A stretch of 64,000 nt of DNA, taken from NCBI GenBank assembly GCA_963709295.1, contig CAVPVW010000003.1, positions 620,001 through 684,000 on the forward strand. Direction: 5' to 3'. Positions within the stretch are counted from its first letter, which is position 1. Every line of letters begins with the position of its first letter. The position numbers and the translations under genes are program-made. The DNA is from JBGPQJ01 sp963709295. Lineage in GTDB: Bacteria > Chloroflexota > Anaerolineae > Anaerolineales > Villigracilaceae. The notes beneath the pieces are model-generated. The model searched no databases, was not told the DNA's origin, and saw only the letters and a program-made list of their open reading frames with translations. Below, one piece after another: positions 10,131 through 19,399 of the stretch.

Positions 10131-10320
10131 AAGTCTTTGCGAGAATGGGAGGAGAAAAACGATAAAGCAGCCGTAAATATGAGTATTGCAGACTTGGAAA
10201 GCCATTAAAGTGTTTGGACTTGGAGCACACTTAAAATCTGGCGATGCTTGATGTATTCTATTTTCAAGGAGATCCCCATAAAGGGGTTAAGTCGTCAATC
10301 GATGGGGTTTAAGTAAAAGC
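10131..10320. repeat. Diverged ~185-base direct repeat, copy A
   Basis: This stretch matches 19182-19370 at roughly three bases in four by eye. Shared blocks include TGTAAATATGAGTA/CGTAAATATGAGTA, AGTGTTTGGACT and CTGG(C/T)GATGCTTGAT(G/A)TATTC, then a small CCCC...AAAGGGG hairpin. No protein frame is conserved across it beyond a short tail. It fills most of the 393-base gap between iolO and the DUF1638 gene; nothing else is recognisable there. It may be a boundary relic of an integrated element or a conserved non-coding element. Confidence 0.6.
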
Positions 10321-10456
10321 CCATGTTGCCTGCCAACGGACGTTGAAAAATGGATCTAAATCACGGTATAAAAATTAGCATGTTATCATCAGTTCTCTTC
10401 TCTCGAATTGATATAATGGAGCAAATCACTCCAAGTTAATGGGGATAAGTTGCCTT

Positions 10457-11176
10457 GTGAAAATTAGAGCTGAGAACACCAGACCGATTGTAGTTTTATC
10501 CTGCCAGGTCTTTCAACATTGGCTGGAAGAACTGTTGCCAGATGGATTATCCAGCAGCATTACTTTTTTCGATTACGGCTTGCATGCAGTTCCCAAGCAG
10601 TTGCGCCAAACCATCCAGGACGCGATCGACAGCCTTGAAGAACCCAGTCTGGTGGTGCTTGGTTACGGCTTATGCGGTAATGGCCTGGATAATATCAACG
10701 CCGGGAAACATTTCCTGCTCATCCCGCGGACCGATGACTGTATTGCCATTCTGCTCGGCTCCTACCAGGCCTACCAGCGCGAGATGAAAAAAGAACCCGG
10801 AACGTATTATCTCTCCAAAGGCTGGCTTGAAGCTGGTACCAATCCGTTGGAAGAGAGCCGGAAGTACGCAGAAAAATACGACGCCGAAACCGCAGCTTTT
10901 TTAATGGACACACAATACCACAATTACAAGCGGTTGATGATGGTAGCGCGGAACGCTGCAGAGCTGGAAACCTATCGTGCCAAAGCTCTTGAAGTGGCGG
11001 AATTCTGCTCGCGTTGGGGGATGCGCTACGAGGAGATGCTCGGTTCAGACCAGTATTTGGAGCAGCTGGTAGAGATTGCCGTCACGCTTGAGCAAGCGAG
11101 TGATGAATTCCTGGTCATCCCGCCGGGGGGTATCCTGCAACAGGCTCTCTTTCTGCGTAACACTGATGAGAAATAA
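10457..11176 (+). CDS. DUF1638 domain protein, copy 1
   Basis: 239 residues from a GTG; this start is chosen because it aligns with the ATG of the second copy at 48172. It shows the DUF1638 core: VVLGYGLCGNGL, IPRTDDCIAILLGS and PGTYYLSKGWLEAG, with conserved Cys residues. DUF1638 has no proven function; homologues often sit beside corrinoid-dependent methyltransferase genes, and this island also holds a corrinoid protein and UROD-type methyltransferases. An almost identical but frameshifted copy lies at 48172-48890. Downstream come the hairpin and tRNA fragment also found after copy 2. Confidence 0.85.
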   Translation: MKIRAENTRPIVVLSCQVFQHWLEELLPDGLSSSITFFDYGLHAVPKQLRQTIQDAIDSLEEPSLVVLGYGLCGNGLDNINAGKHFLLIPRTDDCIAILLGSYQAYQREMKKEPGTYYLSKGWLEAGTNPLEESRKYAEKYDAETAAFLMDTQYHNYKRLMMVARNAAELETYRAKALEVAEFCSRWGMRYEEMLGSDQYLEQLVEIAVTLEQASDEFLVIPPGGILQQALFLRNTDEK

Positions 11177-11339
11177 CGTCTGCCATCGAATAATTGCAGT
11201 AATAGGATCATGACCGATCATCTTGCAGGCAGCCCATAGTAATGGAGTTGCCTTCCATTTCTCTACTGCAAATAGAGAATATCCAAAAAGACTAGTTGGA
11301 CACTCTATATCCATAGAAGCCTGGGTGACAGCAATTAAA

Positions 11340-11367
11340 AAAAACACCCCTTCCGAGGAGTGTTTTT
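11340..11367. terminator. Hairpin terminator next to degraded tRNA-Gln fragment
   Basis: AAAACACCCC and GGAGTGTTTT form an imperfect stem (one C-A mismatch) with A- and T-rich flanks, so it could end transcription in either direction. It is homologous to the perfect hairpins at 17696-17722 and 48941-48968. The remaining intergenic sequence from 11177 to 11563 shows nothing beyond this and the tRNA fragment. Confidence 0.6.
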
Positions 11368-11370
11368 AGG

Positions 11371-11410
11371 CTGGAGGCAAAGGATTCGAACCTCAACAAG
11401 ATGATCCAGA
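11371..11410 (-). repeat. Degraded tRNA-Gln 3' fragment (old attachment site)
   Basis: Aligns with the 3' part of the intact tRNA-Gln at 48972-49042, from the discriminator base through the T-arm into the anticodon loop, with about five mismatches. The 5' half of a tRNA is absent, so it is not functional. It has the form of the distal attachment-site remnant left when an element integrates into a tRNA 3' end, and is older than the perfect copy at 17726-17766. Confidence 0.7.
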
Positions 11411-11563
11411 ATTCCATAGCTTAAATTTCCAAAGCCACCTACTTTTTTTTATCCACTAATTTTGCGACAACAATCTTCATAATAGCGCTGAGTGGACAGG
11501 AATAAACTGGAAAATCCAAATTTGCCTTGCCATTTTATAAGATGAATCTGCAAAATTCCTCTA

Positions 11564-13017
11564 TTAGGCTTCGAGCGATGTATTGGATATAGAATACGAA
11601 CCGGAAACAAAGTCCACCTCCAATATCGCCCAATCTTTACCATTATCCCAACGCATAGTAATTCCAGAGTCGTGGGTCTCCGGCAAGCTGAAGGATCCAT
11701 TGAAAGCGGGGTGATCGATTACGAAAACGGATCAATTTGAACAGTGATTGGACAACCGGGCGCTGAATGGCTCGTTCAATCTCGTCAGCCGTGTAATAAT
11801 GTCGGTTGATATCACGCCCAACACCACTTTTGGCTAGCAAGGTCATATCGTTCTCGCCTGCCAGCAAGCCCACATAATATACCTGTGGCACGCCAGGAGC
11901 AAAGAATTGGATCGCACGCGCCAGCAAGTAGTCATTATCATTTCGCCCTATGGCGTCGTAGAACGTACAATTCACCTGGTACAGATCGAGATTGGAGGCT
12001 GCCACGCCAGTAGCCAGACGGCTTTGTCCATTGCTGTTAGAGTGGATTTTTTCCACCAATGCATCCAGTTCCTCCGAAGGAATAATGCCAGGGCGGTCTT
12101 CATGATCGGAGCCGTCAGCGTCGATATCGATCACGCCGATGCCATCGTGCGTGTCCAGCACCGTGACAGCATTGCGCGGGCTGATTTCCAGCCATTGTTT
12201 TAAATATTGACCAGTATGGTTGAATATGGCATGCAACACCAGAGGAGGCAGCGCGAAATCATAGACACGATCCACCTGGTGGGCGATTTCGATCTGCCTG
12301 AGAAAGTGGGAATGGATCTCGACAAGGGTCTCGATGTCAAGGGCTGCCGCTTGTCTGGCAAGGTATTCTATATAAGCGAAGGTTTCGGGGATCATGAAAC
12401 AACTACTGCCCGGTTTCTTTATGGCGTATCCAACGGCATCCAGCCGCACCATGCGTATGCCGTTATCATGCAGCGTTTGCAACACAGATTGTAGGTAGGC
12501 TTTCCCTTGTGGATGCGATACATTGATGTCGATCTGTTGTTTCGAAAAGGTTGTCCATAAAAGGCGTTTTTGGTTGTTTTTTAGCGTCACATAGGAAAAG
12601 GGTAAACCCGGTCTTGGGCGATAGATGGTCAAAAGATCGGATTCGGTGGCACCATTTGGGAAGATGCTGCCCATAGTCAGAAACATGTCGTCGATAAATG
12701 GAGGCATCGCCCTTTTCGGAATAATCCAGAAATTGCGGGGAGGAAGAGGATACGTGGTTGACGATCAAGTCCGCCATCAAATCCACATCCTGCCCCAGTT
12801 CTTTGATATCCTCCCAGCTACCCAAGCAGGGATCGATCCTGGTATGATCGATCGGGTCAAACCCGGCATCAGCACCGTGGATGGGAGAATAGAAGGGGAG
12901 AATATGAACACCCCCGAACAGCCCGGAGAGAGATCCCTTGAGCAAGCGATGTAACGCCTTTATATCGCCACCGCCAAGACGATCTGCATAAGTGATGAGT
13001 TGTACCTTGTTTTTCAT
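11564..13017 (-). CDS. Sucrose phosphorylase, GH13 (two frameshifts)
   Basis: Cleaves sucrose (or a related glucoside) with phosphate to glucose-1-phosphate. The start MKNKVQLITYADRLGG is the family N-terminus. A shift near 12695 connects GDASIY to DMFLTMGSIFPNGATESD, and a second near 11719 connects FRNR to HPAFNGSFSLPETHDSG, then a proper C-terminus TMRWDNGKDWAILEVDF ending at 11564. Catalytic segments are visible: RLDAVGYA (nucleophile Asp), ETFAYIEY and VLDTHDGIGVID. About 484 residues, close to family length. It lies downstream of a sugar ABC importer and LacI regulator on the same strand. Confidence 0.85.
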
Positions 13018-13059
13018 AGTGGTTATATTTGCGGCAATGAATCCCTGCCGCAACGGTGA

Positions 13060-13884
13060 TCATCCCTTGACCGATCCTTGCAGCAATGCTGAGATGATTT
13101 GACGCTGGAATATGATAAAGACGATGAGGGTGGGGACCAGGATCAGGATTGTACCAGCGCACAGCAGGGGGACATTGTTCGCGTAGTGGCCTTGGAACGC
13201 TCCCAGCCCTCCGGCCATCGTTCGTTGTGTCGGGTCCTCGACGAGCACCAAGCATAGGAGAAACTGGTTCCACGTCCAGATGGCCGTGAGGATTCCGAGT
13301 GAGGCGACCGGCGCTTGCGCCAGCGGGACGTGAATGCGCCAGAATAGGTCCCAGGTGGTCGCCCCATCGATGCGGGCTGCCTCCGAGAGCTCGCTCGGCA
13401 TGTTGACGAAGTGGGCGCGCATCCAGAATACGGCGAATGGCATGTACAAGGCGATCAGCGGAAGCGCGATCGCAACCCGGGTGTTGTAGATACCTATCGC
13501 CCGCTCCAGAAAGTAGATAGGGATGATGATTCCCTGGAACGGGAGTGTTAACCCGAACACAAACAGGAAGAGTAGCACGCTAGCACCGGGGATCCGCAGG
13601 AGACCGATGGCGAACCCAGCCATCGTTGAGATGACAAGGGTTGCAGGCACGACAGAAAGGACAATGAATATGCTCGACACGAGGAGCTTGGGCATTTCCG
13701 CCATGTTGAACGCCGTCACGAAATTGATCCACTGCGGGTTCTCGGGCCATTCGAGTCCGCTGGGTACAGTCCCGGACGGATGCAGTGCGGTCATGAAGAT
13801 GCTGATGAAGGGCAGGATCGTGAACGCCATCAGCGCGAGGAGAAGAAACCGGCCTGCCCAGAGCTCGCCGCGAGCAACCCTCAT
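13060..13884 (-). CDS. Carbohydrate ABC transporter permease, MalG type
   Basis: 274 residues with about six membrane segments and the EAA loop (SELSEAARIDGATTWDLFWRIHVPL) that contacts the ATPase. The ATG overlaps the TGA of the preceding permease gene (ATGA), which decides the start and implies translational coupling. It pairs with the MalF-type permease and the binding protein upstream. No ATPase gene is present in this cluster, so a shared MsmX/UgpC-like ATPase encoded elsewhere is likely. Confidence 0.9.
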   Translation of the reverse strand: MRVARGELWAGRFLLLALMAFTILPFISIFMTALHPSGTVPSGLEWPENPQWINFVTAFNMAEMPKLLVSSIFIVLSVVPATLVISTMAGFAIGLLRIPGASVLLFLFVFGLTLPFQGIIIPIYFLERAIGIYNTRVAIALPLIALYMPFAVFWMRAHFVNMPSELSEAARIDGATTWDLFWRIHVPLAQAPVASLGILTAIWTWNQFLLCLVLVEDPTQRTMAGGLGAFQGHYANNVPLLCAGTILILVPTLIVFIIFQRQIISALLQGSVKG

Positions 13885-14829
13885 TGTGCACTCTCCCGGG
13901 TCAGCCACTGGATCGGGAGGATGACGATGACGACCAGGATCATGAGCATGACAGCCAGAGCAGACGCCGGACCTATAGCTCGTTGGGTGAATGCAAGGAT
14001 GTAGATCTGGATCCCGGGAACCGACGTCGAGTTGCCTGGCCCACCGGCTGTTGTGACCCAGATGATGTCAAACGCGGCGAGCGCGGCAATCACCGTGACG
14101 GTCAGGCACACACCGATCTCGTGGCGGAGAAGAGGAACAGTAATCGCGAGGAACTCCTGGAACCAGCTCGCGCCATCGATCCTTGCAGACTCATAAAGGG
14201 CAGGGTCGATTTTGGTCATGCCCGTCTGAAGCAGGACGATGCAGAATCCCAGCAGCACCCAGAACTCCGACCATGCCGACGGATGGGAGCGCCCAGTCGA
14301 AATCGCCAAGCCAAGCGCGGGTGATCGCGCCGAGGCCGACAGCTTTGAGCATCTGGTTGATCAAGCCAGGGAGGGACAGCAGCCAACCCCAGATGATGCC
14401 GGCAGCGACGAGCGCGATGACTTGGGGCAGGAAGAGAACGGTCCGAGCGACTGCTCCGAACCGCCCGGTCGCCACACGGTGAATCACGCTCGCAACGATG
14501 AGTCCAAGTCCCACCGGGATGAAGCTGAACCACACGACCAGCCAGAATGCGTTGAAGATCGTCCCGATCAGGTTGGGCACCTGGAAGACATACACGTAGT
14601 TCTTCACCCCCACCCAGGTCATCGGCCCGACGCCATTCCAGCGAAAGAACGAGTACACGATGGTCAACAGGAAAGGCACGAGCACGAAGAACGCGTACAT
14701 GAACAGCGCCGGCAGGGTGAATAGCCAGCCAACAAAAGTCTCCCGACGGACCCGTTTACTGAGGTAGGTCCGCCGGGAGGTCATGAAAGACGCAGGGCGT
14801 TTGTCTGAAGTCATCATCAATATTACCAT
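13881..14829 (-). CDS. Carbohydrate ABC transporter permease, MalF type (frameshifted)
   Basis: N-terminal part (ETFVGWLFTLPALFMYAFFV, then TWVGVKNYVYVFQ) is in one frame; near 14265 the match moves to the next frame with SEFWVLLGFCIVLLQTGMTK followed by the EAA-like YESARIDGASWFQEFLAI. About 315 residues and six membrane segments, the size of MalF-type permeases without the large periplasmic loop. The start is uncertain: ATG codons at 14829 and slightly downstream have weak ribosome-binding sites. It lies between the binding protein and MalG-type genes and forms the importer with them. Confidence 0.85.
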
Positions 14830-14869
14830 TGATCAGGCAGGCGCAGGCATCGTCCTGCGGTTACCACCA

Positions 14870-16264
14870 CTACTGTGAGAGTTCTCTTTCGTATTCAGCT
14901 TGAACAGCCTTGAGGAGACCAGCAGCGTCTTGCTCACCGGCAACCATCTTCTGGAGCTCGGGCGTCCAGCCCTGGGCGAAGATCGAGCTCGTCGCGTTGG
15001 CTATGAAGTCCATCGCACCGCTTAACTTAGGTCCTGCGGCAAGTGTATCGATGGTGACCGAGCCGGCAGCAACTGCTGGTACTGATGCATCAGCTGGTCC
15101 GCCAGGGTTTGATCCCATTCCATCGACGTTAATCTGTCGAGCCGTTTCGTTCGTGGCAGCCCAGTTGAAGAAGAATGCGGCGCAGTCTGCGTGCTTGGCA
15201 TTGGCGGCGATACCGTACGTTAGCGGAGCGGACATAGCAGCAAGCCCTCCCCCAGCCTCAGCGGGCGGGAACAGGAAGAATCCGACATTGCCGGGCATGG
15301 CTGCGTCGTAGCCGCCATTCTGCCAGTCGCCGTTAAAGGTGAAGACACCCTCGCCCTTCCCAAAACGGTCTGCCGCGTCAGTATATTCGATCGCGTTGAT
15401 ATCCGGAGGGAAGTAGCCCTTCTCGATCCAGTCTTGAAGATGCTGTGCGGCTATCAGGTTCGTCGGTGTATCGATCGTCGCACCGGGCTTCTGGAAGATC
15501 CAGTCGTTAATCGGTTCAACAGGGCCGTAGGCGGCCATCAGGTTCTGGAGCGGGAAGGCAAGCCCCATGCCGCTCTTGGCGCTGCCCCACTCCATGATCG
15601 GTTGGAGCCCGGCGGCTTTGGCCGCAGCGAGCAGGGCTTCGAACTCGGCAACGGTCTTGGGCGGCTCGGTCATGCCGATCTGGGCAGCTAGCGCTTTGTT
15701 ATAGAAGACACCGGTCATGCTGTAGTTGAGACCCATGGCGTAAAGCGTACCGGAACCGCGGATCCAGTTTTCATCCAATCGGTTCTGGTTGAGCTGTGGC
15801 ACCGGCCACTGATTCCAGCCGAAAGCCGTTGCGTAGTCGTCCAAGTTCATCAGGAGACCATCCTGCGCGAACGAGACCATCGTTGGCAGCCGGATCAGGT
15901 CGGGCGGGTTGTCACTCGCGAGAAGCAGCGGCGTCGTGGTGATGAGATTCGCGAACTGTTCCATGGTGATGTCCCAAGTGACATTCGGGAATTGCTTCGT
16001 GAACTCTTCGGTCAGCTGTGTAGGCATATCCCAGCCCGTCTCGAAGACGACTTTCATCACAACGGGATCCGTCCCGCAGGATGGGCCTGTGGCGACCGGA
16101 GCGACAGTCGCCGGGACAGCGGTGGCAGCAGGGGCTTCGGTGGCTGCTGGAGCTTGTGTTGCGGCAGGAGCAGCAGGTGTAGCAGGCGTCCCGCAGGCAG
16201 ACAGCAGCATGGATATCAGAACAAGCACACTTAATAAAGAACATAACACCGATTTCTTGTTCAT
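14870..16264 (-). CDS. Sugar ABC transporter substrate-binding lipoprotein
   Basis: 464 residues. It starts MNKKSVLCSLLSVLVLISML with a lipobox LLSAC near residue 24, then an Ala/Pro/Thr-rich linker of about 35 residues and an extracytoplasmic binding domain of family 1 (GDWQNGGYDAAMPGNVGFF, FFNWAATNE). The ribosome-binding site AAAGGAGAGTGAGAA precedes the ATG. It captures a sugar, perhaps sucrose or another glucoside given the sucrose phosphorylase downstream. The promoter at 16423-16451 and operator at 16404-16417 lie directly upstream. Confidence 0.92.
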   Translation of the reverse strand: MNKKSVLCSLLSVLVLISMLLSACGTPATPAAPAATQAPAATEAPAATAVPATVAPVATGPSCGTDPVVMKVVFETGWDMPTQLTEEFTKQFPNVTWDITMEQFANLITTTPLLLASDNPPDLIRLPTMVSFAQDGLLMNLDDYATAFGWNQWPVPQLNQNRLDENWIRGSGTLYAMGLNYSMTGVFYNKALAAQIGMTEPPKTVAEFEALLAAAKAAGLQPIMEWGSAKSGMGLAFPLQNLMAAYGPVEPINDWIFQKPGATIDTPTNLIAAQHLQDWIEKGYFPPDINAIEYTDAADRFGKGEGVFTFNGDWQNGGYDAAMPGNVGFFLFPPAEAGGGLAAMSAPLTYGIAANAKHADCAAFFFNWAATNETARQINVDGMGSNPGGPADASVPAVAAGSVTIDTLAAGPKLSGAMDFIANATSSIFAQGWTPELQKMVAGEQDAAGLLKAVQAEYERELSQ

Positions 16265-16403
16265 TTCTCACTCTCCTTTATGAGCTTGTATATAGAATTG
16301 ATACGAGGTTCGGGTAGTTAGTGTTTTTGAATTCTCAATAGGCTAAACCTCCTGAACTCTGAAAATGGGAAGTATATAATTGACACTTATGTTAGTGGTA
16401 TCC

Positions 16404-16451
16404 TGAAAGCACTTTCATAAAGAGTATACAACTCTACAATATGAGAGTCAA
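16404..16451 (-). promoter_or_regulatory. Sigma-70 promoter with LacI-type operator for the sugar ABC/sucrose phosphorylase operon
   Basis: On the minus strand TTGACT (16446-16451), a 17-base spacer and TATACT (16423-16428) are followed four bases on by the palindrome TGAAAGTGCTTTCA (16404-16417). The operator therefore overlaps the expected transcription start, a repression layout. The same palindrome lies in front of the LacI-family gene, so that protein is the likely repressor. Confidence 0.85.
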
Positions 16452-16461
16452 TAACCAGTTC

Positions 16462-17466
16462 CTATGCTGTTTGACGTTCGATTAAGGTGAGGGGAAGATT
16501 GACATGCCTTGGTGGCCTGGAAGGAGATTCTATCTGGGCAAGTAACATTTCCACCGCCAACCTTCCGGATTCATCCAAGTGCTGACGGATGGTGGTCAGA
16601 TCAGTATATTCAGCCAGATCGAGGTCATCAAAACCTACTACCGCGAGCTGCTCAGGTACCTGGATTTTCAACTGGCGGGCAGCTTTCAATACGCCAAGGG
16701 CTTGGAAGTCCGTTGCGGCAAAGATGGCGGTCGGCGGCTGGGGCAGGCTGAGTAATTCGGCGGCAACCTGACGGGTTTGTTCTTGCGAATAAGGAGCGAG
16801 CCTTACCAAAGCATCAGGAAGTTCGATGCCGGCTTCCTTCAACGTCTTACGAAATCCAACCAGGCGCTGACTAACCGGATGCAGGGAATATTCAGGTAGA
16901 TCGGTATCGCCCAAAAATGCGATACGGCGGTGACCTTTGTCCAGCAAATATCGGGCTGCAATGCGCCCTCCCATCACGTCATCAATTACCACGCTGCTTA
17001 AGTTTGGATGGGGAAACTCGACCAATACGGTAGGCAGGCCATGGTCCACTAGACGACGGACATTGGCATCGTCCACAGGCAATGAAAGAATGATGAGACC
17101 ATCCAAATTACCGGTCAATGGCAAGGAAGAGAGAAACCTTTTCAGGTGCTCCGCCAAATCAACAGTGTAAATGACCAATTCAAATTTCTTGGCTGATAAC
17201 GCCTCGGATATTCCCCGGAGTCGTTGGACAAAAGACGGGGCGGTGAAAAATGGCGAGATAACTCCAATCCGCCCGGTTCTTCTCAAGGCGCGAGCGCGGG
17301 CTTCTGCTTTGGGCACGAAACCAAGGGCATCGACGGCAGCCAGGATGCGTTCGCGTGTCTCGCTGTTGACCCTGCCGGGGTCATTCAGCATCCGCGAGAC
17401 TGTTGTGATGCTTACTCCAGCATGTTTAGCAACATCATAAATGGTGGGAGCTTTTTTATTAGGCAT
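16462..17466 (-). CDS. LacI-family transcriptional regulator
   Basis: 334 residues. The N-terminal helix-turn-helix (TIYDVAKHAGVSITTVSRML) and hinge are followed by a periplasmic-binding-like sensor domain (VIDDVMGGRIAARYLLDKGH, FAATDFQALGVLKAA). It faces the sugar importer and sucrose phosphorylase genes and has the same 14-base palindrome in its own promoter and in that of the importer, so it is probably an autoregulated local repressor released by the imported sugar or its phosphate. Confidence 0.93.
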   Translation of the reverse strand: MPNKKAPTIYDVAKHAGVSITTVSRMLNDPGRVNSETRERILAAVDALGFVPKAEARARALRRTGRIGVISPFFTAPSFVQRLRGISEALSAKKFELVIYTVDLAEHLKRFLSSLPLTGNLDGLIILSLPVDDANVRRLVDHGLPTVLVEFPHPNLSSVVIDDVMGGRIAARYLLDKGHRRIAFLGDTDLPEYSLHPVSQRLVGFRKTLKEAGIELPDALVRLAPYSQEQTRQVAAELLSLPQPPTAIFAATDFQALGVLKAARQLKIQVPEQLAVVGFDDLDLAEYTDLTTIRQHLDESGRLAVEMLLAQIESPSRPPRHVNLPLTLIERQTA

Positions 17467-17488
17467 AAATTTCCCTTAATGAAAGGAT

Positions 17489-17532
17489 AATGAAAGCACT
17501 TTCATTATATTTAATTCAGCCGAGATTGTCAA
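17489..17532 (-). promoter_or_regulatory. Consensus promoter and operator of the lacI-family gene
   Basis: Minus strand: TTGACA (17527-17532), exactly 17 bases, TATAAT (17504-17509), a perfect consensus sigma-70 promoter. The palindrome AATGAAAGTGCTTTCATT (17489-17506) overlaps the -10 box, so binding of the repressor would block its own gene. The rest of the 17467-17891 gap holds the hairpin and tRNA fragment described separately and otherwise nothing I recognise. Confidence 0.88.
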
Positions 17533-17695
17533 ATTAAAAAAAGAACTACTTCAAAAAAATGCTAACATCGCCAGAATAGAAAAAATCCCTTTAAGATTAT
17601 GAGTCATACATACTTATAACTTGAGACCATTGAAAATCTCAGAAGTGGGATTCTGGCCAATTATCAATACTATAGTAGAAATCAATTAAGAAAGT

Positions 17696-17722
17696 AAAAC
17701 ACTCCTCGAAAGGAGTGTTTTT
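17696..17722. terminator. Perfect bidirectional hairpin next to attachment site
   Basis: AAAACACTCCT (17696-17706) pairs with AGGAGTGTTTT (17711-17721) across a CGAA loop. The stem is the same as that of the hairpin beside the intact tRNA-Gln at 48941-48968, but the loop differs. It is carried with the tRNA fragment as part of the duplicated downstream region of the tRNA. Confidence 0.75.
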
Positions 17723-17725
17723 AGG

Positions 17726-17766
17726 CTGGGGGCAAAGGATTCGAACCTCTACAAACTGATCCAGAG
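17726..17766 (-). repeat. Perfect 41-base copy of tRNA-Gln 3' part: attachment site of the island
   Basis: Identical to 48972-49012, covering the discriminator base, 3' acceptor strand, T-arm, variable loop and anticodon loop of tRNA-Gln, then diverging abruptly (CTCCAG versus TCAGTT on the + strand). It lies 126 bases from the end of a tyrosine integrase gene. This is the classic structure of the distal att site of an element integrated in a tRNA 3' end; with the intact tRNA as the other att it delimits a ~31 kb island. Confidence 0.85.
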
Positions 17767-17891
17767 CTCCAGTGCTTGATATTGTCCATAGCTTCTAAAC
17801 TGATTTTTATCCCCATATTTAGCGGTAAAAATATGCGAGAACATCGTATATGGGGGCTTTCATTTTGCAATGGCTGAAATCTACAGCACTT

Positions 17892-19029
17892 CTACTGCAA
17901 TTCAATTGGCGCAGGATTGATCAGCTCCTCGATCTTCTGAGCCGCCTCATCCTGTGAACGCGTCATCGAATGGCCATAGATGTCCGTGGTGATGCTGGCT
18001 TTGGAATGACCCGCGCGCTGCTGCACGGTATTGATGGGTGTGCCCATTTCAAGCAGGAGCGTGAGCGAGGTATGCCGTAGATCATGGAAGCGGATGTTCG
18101 GGAGACCATTCTCTTTGAGAAAGCGCTTGTACTCCCGGTGAAGGTTCTCGCAGGACATCAGTTTCCCCAGGGAATTCGGAAAGATCAGATCGTTCTCTTC
18201 CCAGCGGTCTCCGGCAGCAGCCTTTTTTATAGTCATTTGATCTCGATGAGCGGTCAGCCGGTCCAGGGTCGCCGGAGCCAATTTGATCTGGCGGCGACCT
18301 GCCTTCGTCTTGGGGGGTACCAGCACTAAACCCTGTCCCGGGGCACGTTGAGATTGTCGTTGAATGAACAGGATCCCTTTCTCCCAATCCAGATCAGACC
18401 ATTTGAGGCCCAGCAACTCTCCTTCCCGCATGCCTGTGATCAAAGCCATGTAGTAGAGCGTCCCGTTCCTCGCGGTCATTGACGCGCTCACCAGTTGTCG
18501 GGCTTGCTCTTCGCTCAAGATCTGATGTTCAGCCTGTTCGAACTCTTGGCCGGTCCACCGCATCCACCGGGTTTCGACCCAACAGGCCTTCTCGAACCGC
18601 CTGCTTGAGAACACAACTCAACACCATGTGAATCATCTGCACGGTTCGAGCGCCGCGACCTTCTCCCCGTTTCCTGAAATAGAGCTGCTTGACGTGGGCG
18701 GGTTGAATGTCCTGCACGCGCATCTTCCCCAGCTGAGGCAGGATGTGCTGTCTCACGATCTGGCGGTACTGCAGGACGGTGTGAGGTCTACGCGAAAGTT
18801 CCTTGCCCTCCAGCCACAATTCGATGAATTGCTCCAGGGTGACCTGCGTGCCCGCATAGGTCAGGCCATTTTCGATCTTTCCGAGCGTCTCCTTGATCCA
18901 GGTCCGGCATTCCTTCTGCGTCTTGCCGTACTTGGTCAGGCGTTTTCCGGCCAGACTGACCTGGGCGCACCACAGTCCGTCTTTCCGCCTATAGATGCAG
19001 CCTTCGTTGTTACTTCGTCTTCTTGCCAT
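17892..19029 (-). CDS. Tyrosine recombinase / phage-type integrase (frameshifted)
   Basis: Starts MARRRSNNEGCIYRR behind AGAAAGGAGGATCGCAT. The N-terminal arm-type DNA-binding part (GLWCAQVSLAGKR) and SAM-like core-binding domain precede a frame slip near 18570. The catalytic domain then shows the Arg (GMREGELLGLKWSD), HDLRHTS, GHS and the nucleophile Tyr in TTDIYGH. About 379 residues, normal length. It reads toward the attachment site 126 bases beyond its stop. All catalytic residues are present, so it could be functional if the frameshift is a sequencing error. Confidence 0.88.
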
Positions 19030-19181
19030 ATGCGATCCTCCTTTCTGTGACATTGAAAGTCCAGAACGGAGGCATGAGTGGCGAAGCTTGTGCTATTTGG
19101 TTGTTAAGGTTCTGCGTTTATTATATAGAACTAATGTTCTTGAGTCAAGCTGAAAATTCTCCATCACTTCCATGGTTTACT

Positions 19182-19370
19182 GTCTTCGCGAAAAGTGAAG
19201 GAGAAAACCACAAAGCATCTGTAAATATGAGTAATGCAAGACTTGGAAAACCATTATAGTGTTTGGACTAGGAACACGCTTAGAATCTGGTGATGCTTGA
19301 TATATTCGATTTACAAAGAGGTCCCCCTAAAGGGATTCGTTCGTCATTTGATAGGTCCTTTGTAAAAAAC
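19182..19370. repeat. Diverged direct repeat, copy B
   Basis: Pairs with 10131-10320. Shared blocks include TGTAAATATGAGTA, AGTGTTTGGACTA and GATGCTTGATATATTCGA, followed by a CCCCCTAAAGGG hairpin. It fills the gap between the integrase and the serine hydrolase gene (19030-19399). Upstream of it, 19030-19180 shows no feature I can name. A short frame ends in both copies with a similar tail (KA-VNMS) but is too short to call a gene. Confidence 0.6.
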
Positions 19371-19399
19371 TACCAAAAAACTGGTGGGCTTGGAGACTA

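Noticed and set aside
10131..10320. Small protein gene in the diverged repeat
   Set aside because: The short frames in the two copies end differently and change phase; only a few residues near the tail are shared.
13060..13908. Start of the MalG-type permease at 13908
   Set aside because: The ATG at 13884 overlaps the upstream stop (ATGA) and gives the usual N-terminus, whereas the longer start has no ribosome-binding site.
17726..17766. Possible second tRNA-Gln gene
   Set aside because: Only the 3' part (to the anticodon loop) is present; there is no 5' acceptor strand or D-arm, so it is an attachment-site fragment.
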